A DNA stretch of 6,770 bases from Chloroflexota bacterium (GCA_005889515.1 VBHE01000144.1:4650-11419); one strand, 5' to 3'; shown: positions 1 through 5,482, numbered from the stretch's first letter. Notes: generated from the sequence alone by a model not told the origin. Translations and numbers: made by a program.

Positions 1-213
1 GCGGTGACGAGCGCGAACCGCCACGGGGAGCCGGCCTGCACCACCGCGCCCGAGGTGGCGGAGCGACTCGCCGGCGAGCTCGACGCCGTCCTCGACGGCG
101 GCCGCGGAGACGGGAGGGGGTCCACTATCATCGACTGCACCGAGGATCCCCCGCGCGTGCTGCGGCACGGACCGGTCTCCTTCGACCAGCTCCGGCCGCA
201 TCTCGGGGGCTGA
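1..213 (+). CDS. L-threonylcarbamoyladenylate synthase (YrdC/Sua5/TsaC family), 3' end only
   Basis: This is the C-terminal 70 residues of a protein that begins before the window; the reading frame is open from base 1 and stops with TGA at 211-213. The fragment starts in the YrdC-family signature TSANRHGEP, followed by a helix (TTAPEVAERLAGELD), the VLDGG turn, then STIIDCTEDPPRVLRHGPVS, matching the family pattern of STxxD followed by a VLRxG ending. By family knowledge the enzyme makes threonylcarbamoyl-AMP from threonine, bicarbonate and ATP, the first step of t6A modification of ANN-decoding tRNAs in the cytoplasm. The protein ends soon after the YrdC fold, so it is the short TsaC/YwlC type without the extra Sua5 domain. 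A sua5 gene just upstream of glyA/wecA and the atp operon is a common actinobacterial arrangement. The call is firm at family level; the start and active-site half are not visible. Confidence 0.85.
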   Translation, partial: AVTSANRHGEPACTTAPEVAERLAGELDAVLDGGRGDGRGSTIIDCTEDPPRVLRHGPVSFDQLRPHLGG

Positions 214-273
214 CCTCCCACCGCCGCCGCACGTGCGTACGCCACGGGCGGACGACGCAGAGGCCCGCACCCT
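214..273 (+). other. 60-base gap between tsaC-like gene and glyA
   Basis: This short spacer holds no ORF and no clear terminator. It contains two overlapping perfect palindromes, CGCACGTGCG at 228-237 and GCGTACGC at 235-242. In DNA this GC-rich such short palindromes are expected by chance, so I do not assign them a function. A weak purine-rich stretch (AGAGG, 259-263) lies 10 bases before the GTG proposed as the glyA start. A promoter here cannot be excluded, but no convincing -35/-10 pair is visible. Confidence 0.4.
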
Positions 274-1539
274 GTGCTCGAGACCCCGATGAAGCCCGCC
301 CTGCGCACCGCCGACCCCGAGGTCGCCGCCCTCCTCGAGGCCGAGTTGGTCCGCCAGGAGGAGACGCTCGAGCTGATCCCCTCCGAGAACCTCGCACCCC
401 CGTCGGTGCTCGAGGCGATGGGCTCCTGGCTCAACAACAAGTACGCCGAGGGCGTGCCCGGCAAGCGCTACTACGGCGGCTGCCAGGTCGTCGACCAGAT
501 CGAGAACCTCACCCGGGACCGTGCCAAGGCGCTCTTCGGGGCCGAGCACGCCAACGTGCAGCCGCACTGCGGCTCGAGCGCGAACATGGCGGTGTACTCG
601 GCCAGCCTGCAGGTCGGCGACTGCGTGCTGGGCATGGCCCTCGACCACGGCGGCCACCTCACCCACGGCTCCCCCGCGAACTTCTCGGGGAAGCTCTACC
701 GCTTCGAGGGCTACACGGTCTCGGAGACCACCGGCCGGCTCGACTACGACGAGCTGCGCGCCCGGGCCATGGAGGTCGGCCCGCGGATGATCGTCGCGGG
801 CTACAGCGCCTACCCGAGGGTCCTCGACTTCGCCGCCTTCGCCGACATCGCCGCCGACGTCGGCGCGATGCTCCTCGTCGACATGGCCCACTTCGCCGGC
901 CTGGTCGCCGCCGGCGTGCACCCCAGCCCGGTGCCGTACGCCGACTTCGTCACCCTGACCACCCACAAGACGATGCGTGGCCCCTGGGGAGGGATGATCC
1001 TCTGCCGCTCGCAGTACGCCGACGCGATCGACAAGGCGGTCTGTCCCGGCGTCCAGGGCGGCCCGCTCAACCACGCCATCGCCGGCAAGGCGGTGATGCT
1101 CAAGCTCGCCGGCGAGCCCGCGTTCCGCGAGTACGCCGCCCAGGTGGTCGCCAACGCGAAGGCGCTCGCCGCCGCGATGGTCGAGCGCGGGCTCATCCTG
1201 GTCACGGGCGGCACCGACAACCACCTCATGCTCCTCGACCTGCGCCCCACCGGGCTCAAGGGCCGGGCGGTGCAGTCGGCGTTCGACGAGGTCGGCATCA
1301 CCGTGAACGCGAACACCTTCCCCTACCACGGGGGCAGCCCCTTCAACCCCAACGGCATCCGGCTGGGCACCCCCGCGGTGACCTCGCGGGGGATGCGCGA
1401 GCCGGAGATGGAGGAGATCGCCGACCTGGTGGCCACGATGCTCGGAGGATTCGACGACGCCGCGGTGCGCGAGCAGGTCCGGGCGCGCAGCCTGGCGCTC
1501 TGCCGCCGCTTCCCGCTCGCCTACCGCTCCGCGCCGTGA
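274..1539 (+). CDS. glyA: Serine hydroxymethyltransferase
   Basis: This PLP enzyme interconverts serine plus tetrahydrofolate with glycine plus 5,10-methylene-THF in the cytoplasm. At 421 residues it has the normal family length. Visible motifs are SEN near residue 38, NKYAEGVPGKRYYGG (about 55-69), NVQPHCGSSAN (94-104), HGGHLTHGSPANFSGK, VDMAHFAGLVAAG and TTHKT with the PLP-binding Lys232. Also present are the GGTDNH loop and GIRLGTPA with Arg363, the family's substrate-carboxylate site. Two positions depart from the consensus: Cys99 replaces the usual Ser in PHSGS, and Trp238 replaces the usual Arg in GPRGG. I chose GTG at 274 because AGAGG lies 10 bases upstream; ATG at 289 (MKPALRT) is an equally reasonable start five codons later. 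The next gene begins 13 bases after the stop, which suggests co-transcription. The identification is secure. Confidence 0.96.
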   Translation: MLETPMKPALRTADPEVAALLEAELVRQEETLELIPSENLAPPSVLEAMGSWLNNKYAEGVPGKRYYGGCQVVDQIENLTRDRAKALFGAEHANVQPHCGSSANMAVYSASLQVGDCVLGMALDHGGHLTHGSPANFSGKLYRFEGYTVSETTGRLDYDELRARAMEVGPRMIVAGYSAYPRVLDFAAFADIAADVGAMLLVDMAHFAGLVAAGVHPSPVPYADFVTLTTHKTMRGPWGGMILCRSQYADAIDKAVCPGVQGGPLNHAIAGKAVMLKLAGEPAFREYAAQVVANAKALAAAMVERGLILVTGGTDNHLMLLDLRPTGLKGRAVQSAFDEVGITVNANTFPYHGGSPFNPNGIRLGTPAVTSRGMREPEMEEIADLVATMLGGFDDAAVREQVRARSLALCRRFPLAYRSAP

Positions 1540-1552
1540 GCCGCGCGCGCCG

Positions 1553-2701
1553 GTGATCGCCGCCCTCCAGAGCGCACCCTGGTACCCGGCGCTGCTCCCG
1601 TTCCTCCTGGCCTCGGCGGTGACCTGCGCCGCGGTGCCGCTGAGCATGTGGCTGGCGCGGCGGGTGGGAGCGGTCGACCGTCCCGACGCCGAGCGCCGGA
1701 TCCACGACGAGCCCACCCCCCGGCTCGGGGGGATCGCCATGTTCGCCGGCTTCGCGATCGCCCTCGCCGTCTTCGGCTCCGGCGTCGAGGAGCGCTGGGA
1801 CGTGGTCGCCGTGACCGCGGCCATCACCGTGGCGATGGCGGTCGACGACGTCCTCCGCCTCCCCCCGTGGACGAAGCTCGTCATCGAGACCGGCGCGGGC
1901 GTCATGGTCGTGGCGCTCGGCATCACGATCAGCTTCTTCGGCTTCCACAGCCATCCCGGGAGCGTGCTCGACCTCGGCCTGCTCGCCGCCCCGGTCACGG
2001 TCGTCTGGCTGGTCGGGATGCAGGTGTCGATCAACCTCCTCGACGGCGTCGACGGGGTCGCCAGCGGGGTGGTCGCCATCGTCTCGGGCGTGCTCCTGCT
2101 CGCCGCCATCAACCGCCTGGGCCCGATCGAGGGGATCCAGAACAGCGTCATCGTGATGAGCGGCGCGCTGATGGGCTGCTGCTTCGGCTTCCTCTTCTGG
2201 AACGTCGCCCCGGCGCGGGTGTTCATGGGCGACTCCGGCAGCCACTTCCTCGGGGTCGCGGTGGGGACGATCACCGTGCTCGGGGTGGCCAAGGTGGCCG
2301 TCGCCCTCACCATCGTGGTGCCGCTCCTCAGCCTCGGGCTGCCGATCGGCGACACCGCCTTCGCGATCGTGCGCCGTCGCCGGGCCGGCACCGGTATCGC
2401 CGCGCCCGACGCCGGGCACCTCCACCACCGGCTGCTCGCGCTCGGGCTCAGCCCCCGCGAGACCGCCCTCGCCTTCTACCTCGCGACCACGATCCTCGGC
2501 TGCATCGCGCTCGGCATCTTCGGCCACCGCAAGGTGCTCGCCATCGCCGCGGTGCTCCTCGTGGTCGTGCTCGTCGCCCTGGTGCGGCGCAGCCGCCGCC
2601 GCGGCGGAAACCTCGAGGGCCGTCCGCTCCGCCACTGGCTGCTGGTCTCCGACCGCGAGGCCGTCGCCAGCCGGGCCCGTCGCGGCGGCGAGGCCGACTG
2701 A
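1553..2701 (+). CDS. UDP-sugar:polyprenyl-phosphate sugar-1-phosphate transferase (WecA/TagO/MraY superfamily)
   Basis: This is a polytopic inner-membrane enzyme of 382 residues. By family it transfers a sugar-1-phosphate, usually GlcNAc-1-P, from UDP-sugar to undecaprenyl or decaprenyl phosphate, starting a cell-envelope glycan. Family motifs appear in order: RRIHDEPTPRLGG (48-60), the DD pair at 98-99 followed by LPPWTKL, NLLDGVDGVASG (161-172, Asp164 and Asp167), FMGDSGSHFLG (224-234), PIGDT (264-268) and the cytosolic HLHHRL motif (289-294). The HxHH motif points to the WecA/TagO branch rather than MraY. About ten hydrophobic segments are visible, ending near residue 345, then a basic tail of some 35 residues. 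Val158 sits where many relatives have the first Asn of NxxN. The start is GTG 1553, 13 bases after glyA, with no good Shine-Dalgarno; later in-frame starts would cut into the first helix. This is the position of rfe in Actinomycetota. The exact sugar and glycan cannot be read from sequence. Confidence 0.88.
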   Translation: MIAALQSAPWYPALLPFLLASAVTCAAVPLSMWLARRVGAVDRPDAERRIHDEPTPRLGGIAMFAGFAIALAVFGSGVEERWDVVAVTAAITVAMAVDDVLRLPPWTKLVIETGAGVMVVALGITISFFGFHSHPGSVLDLGLLAAPVTVVWLVGMQVSINLLDGVDGVASGVVAIVSGVLLLAAINRLGPIEGIQNSVIVMSGALMGCCFGFLFWNVAPARVFMGDSGSHFLGVAVGTITVLGVAKVAVALTIVVPLLSLGLPIGDTAFAIVRRRRAGTGIAAPDAGHLHHRLLALGLSPRETALAFYLATTILGCIALGIFGHRKVLAIAAVLLVVVLVALVRRSRRRGGNLEGRPLRHWLLVSDREAVASRARRGGEAD

Positions 2702-2736
2702 AGGCCCCCGCGCCCTCGGGCGCCGAGCTCGCCGGC

Positions 2737-2898
2737 ATGGGGGTGTTCCTGTGCGTGGTGATCGTGGTTCCCCTTCTCGTCGGGCTGCGGATCGACGAGA
2801 CCCACCACAGCACCCCCGTCGGGTTCGGGCTCGGACTGCTTATTGGTATCGTTGCCGGGTTTTCCGGCCTGTACCTGAGGTTCAGACGCTACCTGTGA
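2737..2898 (+). CDS. atpZ: AtpZ-like small membrane protein of the ATP synthase operon
   Basis: This 53-codon gene lies between the wecA-like gene and atpI. The product has two hydrophobic segments (about 2-17 and 28-46) joined by a short polar loop, GLRIDETHHSTP. It ends with GLLIGIVAGFSGLYL followed by a basic RFRRYL. That layout (a helix ending Gly-x-x-x-Asp, a loop with a Ser/Thr-Pro, then GxxxGxxxGFxxLY) matches AtpZ proteins, which usually have 60-90 residues. In alkaliphilic Bacillus, AtpZ and AtpI are reported to act in Mg2+ supply to the ATP synthase. The start is uncertain: ATG 2737 is the only standard codon nearby. A CTG at 2698 overlapping the upstream TGA would give 66 residues, closer to family length, but would be unusual. 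The TGA stop overlaps the ATG of the next gene (TGATG). Position and topology support the call; sequence similarity is short. Confidence 0.62.
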   Translation: MGVFLCVVIVVPLLVGLRIDETHHSTPVGFGLGLLIGIVAGFSGLYLRFRRYL

Positions 2899-2900
2899 TG
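2896..2900 (+). promoter_or_regulatory. TGATG stop/start overlap, atpZ-like to atpI-like
   Basis: The TGA that ends the atpZ-like frame (2896-2898) shares its last base with the ATG at 2898-2900 that opens the atpI-like frame. Such overlaps commonly mean that the second gene is translated by ribosomes finishing the first. No strong separate ribosome-binding site is near; TGAGG at 2876-2880 is 17 bases away, which fits coupling better than independent initiation. Confidence 0.55.
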
Positions 2901-3257
2901 GGGCGAAGCGCGGCCATGGAGACCGTGCGTGTGGTGCGCACCAGCAGCCTGGTGTGCCTCGGCGGCGCGGTTCTCTGTTTCCTCGCGGGGCTGACACTCG
3001 GCAGTCCCGCCGGCGGCGCCGTGGTCGGGCTCGGGCTGGTGCTCGGCGCCGTGAACCCGCTCGTGGTCCAGCTGCTGCTCCGTCTCGGGCTGCCGGCGAG
3101 CTCGACCAACATGACCCGTCTCGGGGTGTTCAGCGCGGTGGTCGTGGCCGCCGGCTTCGCCGCGGGCGTGAGCCGGGCGTGGCTGCTGATCATCGGGGTG
3201 GCCGCCGCCCAGATGGTGACCGCGGTGACCGCCGCCGTGGAGATGATCCGCCGATGA
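2898..3257 (+). CDS. atpI: AtpI-like ATP synthase accessory membrane protein
   Basis: This is a 119-residue, almost entirely hydrophobic protein. It has four predicted membrane helices (about 16-34, 39-61, 73-91 and 94-116), a short N-terminus and a basic end (EMIRR). The second helix, GGAVVGLGLVLGAVNPLVVQ, carries the small-residue-rich pattern with a central Asn (Asn53) that is common in the ATP-synt_I family. Its position immediately before atpB is diagnostic for atpI (uncI). In other bacteria AtpI has been implicated in c-ring assembly or stability and in Mg2+ uptake, and is usually not essential. The start ATG 2898 overlaps the upstream stop; ATG 2916 (METVRV) is an alternative that loses six residues. 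The stop overlaps the atpB start as ATGA. The assignment rests more on position and topology than on sequence, because this family is poorly conserved. Confidence 0.68.
   Translation: MGRSAAMETVRVVRTSSLVCLGGAVLCFLAGLTLGSPAGGAVVGLGLVLGAVNPLVVQLLLRLGLPASSTNMTRLGVFSAVVVAAGFAAGVSRAWLLIIGVAAAQMVTAVTAAVEMIRR
3254..3257 (+). promoter_or_regulatory. ATGA start/stop overlap, atpI-like to atpB
   Basis: The atpB start codon (3254-3256) overlaps the TGA stop of the atpI-like gene (3255-3257). This is the classic four-base overlap of translationally coupled genes. GGAG at 3239-3242 lies 11 bases before the ATG and could help re-initiation. A second in-frame ATG follows directly at 3257. Confidence 0.6.
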
Positions 3258-4069
3258 TGTTCCTCGCCGCCGAGGAGGCCCCGAGCAGCCACGAGGCCGT
3301 CAAGATCTGCAGCTCGAGCTTCTGCCTGATCAACTACCAGACGCTGATCTCGAGCGCGATCGCGGTCGTGATCACGATCATCGTCGGGCTGTGGGTGGCG
3401 GCCAAGCTGCGCAGCGGCCGGCCGGGAAAGCTGCAGCTCGTCTTCGAGCTCTTCCTCACCTACGTGCGCGGCCTGGTCGGCGACACCGTGAGCACCGAGG
3501 GGACGGCCTTCATCGTCCCCCTCGCCGCCACCATCGGGTTCTACATCCTGGTGGCGAACTGGATCGACTTCCTCCCCCTGCACAAGCCCATCGAGCCGGC
3601 CGCGTCCGATGTCAACCAGACCGCGGCGATGGGCATCCTCGTGATCCTCACCGCCCAGGTCTACAGCATCCGGGTGCTGGGCTTCGGAGGCTACCTGCGG
3701 CGTTTCACCAAACCTCACGAGTCGAGTTGGTGGATCCGCGGCCCGTTCATCATCCTCAACATCATCGAGGAGCTGGTGAAGCCGGTCACCCTCTCCCTCC
3801 GACTCTTCGGCAACATCTTCGCCGGCGTGGTCATGGTCTTCCTGCTGGGCCAGCTCTACGGGGCCGGCTCGAACGCCATCTCCCATGCCGTCTTCGGCTT
3901 CTTCGGTATCGCCCTGCTGATCCTCTGGAAGTTCTTCGACGTCTTCTTCGTCGGGACCATCCAGGCATTCATCTTCATGCTGCTGACCGTCATCTACTTC
4001 GGACAGGCGCGGGAGGGGATGGAGGAGGAGCACCACGGCGCCTCCCACGCACAGCCCAAAGCCGCCTGA
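3254..4069 (+). CDS. atpB: F-type ATP synthase Fo subunit a
   Basis: Subunit a is the 271-residue stator protein that forms the two proton half-channels against the c-ring. Arg183 in LSLRLFGN (180-187) is the essential arginine (E. coli Arg210), with Asn187 as the conserved GN. The last helix carries IQAFIFMLLTVIYFGQA (236-252), with Gln237 matching E. coli Gln252. Upstream are a first helix (about 29-51), the PLAATIGFYILVANWIDFLP segment, and SDVNQT (118-123), which opens the next helix. The protein ends in an acidic, His-containing tail (GMEEEHHGASHAQP). The residue nine after the essential Arg is Val192, where E. coli has Glu219, and no His precedes Gln237 as E. coli His245 does. Two cysteines, Cys19 and Cys24, sit in the N-terminal segment expected on the outer face. 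The start is ATG 3254, overlapping the preceding stop. The identification is secure. Confidence 0.95.
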   Translation: MMFLAAEEAPSSHEAVKICSSSFCLINYQTLISSAIAVVITIIVGLWVAAKLRSGRPGKLQLVFELFLTYVRGLVGDTVSTEGTAFIVPLAATIGFYILVANWIDFLPLHKPIEPAASDVNQTAAMGILVILTAQVYSIRVLGFGGYLRRFTKPHESSWWIRGPFIILNIIEELVKPVTLSLRLFGNIFAGVVMVFLLGQLYGAGSNAISHAVFGFFGIALLILWKFFDVFFVGTIQAFIFMLLTVIYFGQAREGMEEEHHGASHAQPKAA

Positions 4070-4075
4070 CCATCT

Positions 4076-4081
4076 GAGGAG
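4076..4081 (+). promoter_or_regulatory. Shine-Dalgarno sequence of atpE
   Basis: GAGGAG at 4076-4081 lies six bases before the atpE ATG in the 18-base gap after atpB. It is the best-matched and best-spaced ribosome-binding site among the atp genes in the window. The c subunit is needed in about 8-17 copies per enzyme, so efficient independent initiation at atpE makes sense, as is known for E. coli atpE. Confidence 0.75.
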
Positions 4082-4087
4082 CGACCC

Positions 4088-4363
4088 ATGGCCGACCCCA
4101 ACAACATCAACCATGCCGTCGCCGTCGCCGGCGCCCTCGTCGGCTCCGGGCTGGCGCTGGGCGGGGGCGCCGTCGGCGCCGCGATCGGCGACGGCCTCGC
4201 CGGCAACGCCACCATCCAGGGCATGGCCCGCCAGCCCGAGGCGCGCGGCCAGCTGCAGGTCACGATGTTCCTGATCATCGGCCTCTGCGAGGCGATGTAC
4301 TTCATCAACCTCGCGCTCGCCTTCTACTTCATCACGTCCATCGCCGAGAAGTTCGCGTCGTAG
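4088..4363 (+). CDS. atpE: F-type ATP synthase Fo subunit c (proteolipid)
   Basis: This is a 91-residue hairpin of two membrane helices that forms the proton-driven rotor ring. Helix 1 is glycine-rich (ALVGSGLALGGGAVGAAIGDG, about 16-36). The polar loop carries ARQPE, with Arg48-Gln49-Pro50 contacting the F1 central stalk. Helix 2 carries the ion-binding Glu68 in IGLCEAMYFINLA. The residue after Glu68 is Ala and the Na+-binding Gln/Glu-Ser pattern is absent, so H+ coupling is expected. The sequence strongly resembles mycobacterial AtpE as I recall it, with an offset of seven residues: Asp35, Leu66, Glu68, Tyr71, Phe72 and Ile73 match Asp28, Leu59, Glu61, Tyr64, Phe65 and Ile66. Met70 stands where Mycobacterium has Ala63. 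The ATG is well placed behind GAGGAG. The N-terminus is about seven residues longer than in Mycobacterium. Confidence 0.96.
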   Translation: MADPNNINHAVAVAGALVGSGLALGGGAVGAAIGDGLAGNATIQGMARQPEARGQLQVTMFLIIGLCEAMYFINLALAFYFITSIAEKFAS

Positions 4364-4371
4364 GCCCGCCG

Positions 4372-4893
4372 TTGCTCGCGCTCACCCCCCTTGCCGACAC
4401 CTCGGGGCTGCTCGACGTCAACGGCACCCTCGTCGCCGAGCTGATCGCCTTCGTGATCATGGTCGGCATCCTCGCCAGGTACGCCTACCCACCGATCATG
4501 CGCGCCGCCGAGGCGCGGCAGAAGCAGATCGAGGACGGCGTCCGCGCCGCCCAGGAGGCGGAGCGACGCCTCAAGGAGGTCCAGAAGGACGTGGAGCAGA
4601 CCCTCGCCGAGGCGCGAGCCCAGGCGCGGGAGACGCTCAACCGGGCCCACCAGGAGGCCGCGGCCGAGGCCGAGGAGCTGCGCGAGCGCGGCCGCAAGGA
4701 CGCCGAGGCGCAGGTCGAGAAGGCGCGCGGCGACATCCAGGCGGAGAAGGACCGGGCGGTCCAGGAGCTGCGCGCCCAGGTCAGCGCCCTGGTGGTCGAC
4801 GCCGCCGGCAAGGTGCTCGGCGCCGCCATCGACGAGAAGGCCCACGCGCGTCTCATCGAGGAGTCGCTGCGCCAGGTCTCTCCCGGAGGCTAG
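4372..4893 (+). CDS. atpF: F-type ATP synthase Fo subunit b (peripheral stalk)
   Basis: This 173-residue subunit is the membrane-anchored stalk that holds subunit a and the F1 head fixed while the rotor turns. One membrane helix lies at about 18-38 (GTLVAELIAFVIMVGILARY), preceded by LLDVNGTL, the usual b-subunit lead-in. PPIMRAAEARQKQIEDGV (40-57) resembles the E. coli b region with its conserved Arg and Ile. A long charged Ala/Glu/Arg-rich helix (about 45-140), the coiled-coil dimer, follows. The C-terminus, LVVDAAGKVLGAAIDEKAHARLIEESL, is the delta-binding end. The start is TTG 4372, the only plausible start before the membrane helix. AGG at 4362-4364, partly inside the atpE stop, lies seven bases upstream. 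Unlike mycobacteria, b and delta are not involved in an atpF-atpH fusion here. The identification is secure; the start is moderately so. Confidence 0.93.
   Translation: MLALTPLADTSGLLDVNGTLVAELIAFVIMVGILARYAYPPIMRAAEARQKQIEDGVRAAQEAERRLKEVQKDVEQTLAEARAQARETLNRAHQEAAAEAEELRERGRKDAEAQVEKARGDIQAEKDRAVQELRAQVSALVVDAAGKVLGAAIDEKAHARLIEESLRQVSPGG
4885..4889 (+). promoter_or_regulatory. Shine-Dalgarno sequence of atpH
   Basis: GGAGG at 4885-4889 lies inside the last codons of atpF, ten bases before the atpH ATG at 4900. This supports ATG 4900 over the adjacent GTG at 4903 and puts the ribosome-binding site within the upstream gene. The GGAG that directly abuts the ATG is too close to serve. Confidence 0.6.
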
Positions 4894-4899
4894 GCGGAG

Positions 4900-5427
4900 A
4901 TGGTGTCCGAGGTCGTCGCCAGGCGCTACGCGGAGGCCTACTTCCGGCTCGCCCGGGAGGCCGGGAAGATCGACGTCTGGAACGCCGATCTCGCCCGCGC
5001 CGTGGAGATGCTCGAGCAGCCCGCCGTCGCCGAGGCGATGCGCAATCCGCGGGTTCCCATGAAGGACCGCATCGCGCTGGTTCTGAGCCTCACCGACGGG
5101 CTCGAGCAGGAGACCCGCAACCTGGTGCGGCTGCTCGTCCAGCGCGGACGCAGCAGCATCCTCGGCGCGGTGCTGGAGCGCTATCGCGCCCTCGCCGACG
5201 CCGCCTCCGGGCTCACCCGGGTCGAGGTGACCGCCGCGGTCCCGCTCGACCAGGCGCTGGAGCAGGACATCCGGAACACCCTCTCCCAGCGGCTCGGCGG
5301 CAGCATCCACACCACCGTCCGGCAGGACCCCTCGATCATCGGGGGACTCATCATCCGTATCGGCGACCGCGTCATCGACGGCAGCCTGCGCACACGGTTG
5401 CAGCAGCTGCGGGCCGCGCTCGCCTGA
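4900..5427 (+). CDS. atpH: F-type ATP synthase F1 subunit delta (OSCP homologue)
   Basis: This 175-residue soluble subunit sits on top of the F1 head and joins it to the b stalk. The N-terminal helical domain begins with the family signature ARRYAEAYFRLA (7-18). It continues through VAEAMRNPRVPMKDR (43-57) and LVRLLVQRGR (78-84), where deltas typically have N-L-x-x-L-L-x-x-x-x-R. The C-terminal domain contains VEVTAAVPL (108-116) and ends with DPSIIGGLIIRIGDRVIDGSL (143-163), the hallmark GGxxxxxGDxxxDxS segment. Length and domain order are normal. The gene starts six bases after the atpF stop. It is followed by the longest gap in the operon here, 55 bases before atpA. Confidence 0.94.
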   Translation: MVSEVVARRYAEAYFRLAREAGKIDVWNADLARAVEMLEQPAVAEAMRNPRVPMKDRIALVLSLTDGLEQETRNLVRLLVQRGRSSILGAVLERYRALADAASGLTRVEVTAAVPLDQALEQDIRNTLSQRLGGSIHTTVRQDPSIIGGLIIRIGDRVIDGSLRTRLQQLRAALA

Positions 5428-5482
5428 TCCACCGCAGGCGGCGGCGCAGGCACCCGCACCACAAGGACGAGAGCGACAACTG
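5428..5482 (+). other. 55-base gap between atpH and atpA
   Basis: This is the only sizeable spacer inside the atp operon in this window. It is GC-rich at the start, with GCAGGC twice about ten bases apart, and turns purine/A-rich near atpA. Two weak ribosome-binding candidates are visible, AAGGA at 5463-5467 and GAGAG at 5469-5473, the latter nine bases before ATG 5483. I see no stable terminator hairpin. Confidence 0.5.

Noticed and set aside
228..242. Overlapping palindromes CGCACGTGCG and GCGTACGC before glyA as an operator
   Set aside because: Short GC-rich palindromes are common by chance here, and no matching second copy or known operator motif is seen.
1540..1552. Possible terminator between glyA and the wecA-like gene
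   Set aside because: The gap is only 13 bases, GC-rich, without a hairpin stem and T-tract.
1343..2635. A 430-codon open frame on the minus strand, opposite glyA and the wecA-like gene
   Set aside because: Its product is a low-complexity run of Asp, Glu, His, Arg and Gly, as expected from the antisense of GC-rich coding DNA. The + strand genes carry clear family motifs throughout.
1648..2736. A long + strand frame overlapping the wecA-like gene and running into the atpZ-like gene
   Set aside because: The part over the wecA-like gene is Arg/Pro/Gly-rich without motifs. Only the last 53 codons (2737-2898) look like a protein, and these are reported as the atpZ-like gene.
2751..2897. Upstream extension of the atpI-like frame
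   Set aside because: The translation before ATG 2898 is Arg/Pro-rich and overlaps the atpZ-like gene in another frame. Hydrophobic AtpI-like sequence starts only after 2898.
3366..3377. Perfect 12-base palindrome TCGTGATCACGA inside atpB
   Set aside because: It lies in conserved membrane-helix codons (Val-Val-Ile-Thr-Ile-Ile), has no loop and no second copy, so it is likely coincidental.
2882..4114. Long minus-strand open frames opposite atpI/atpB, and similar ones at 4324-5595 and 5372-6379
   Set aside because: They have biased, acidic or Arg-rich composition, no recognisable domain, and lie fully opposite conserved atp genes. These are GC-driven shadow frames.
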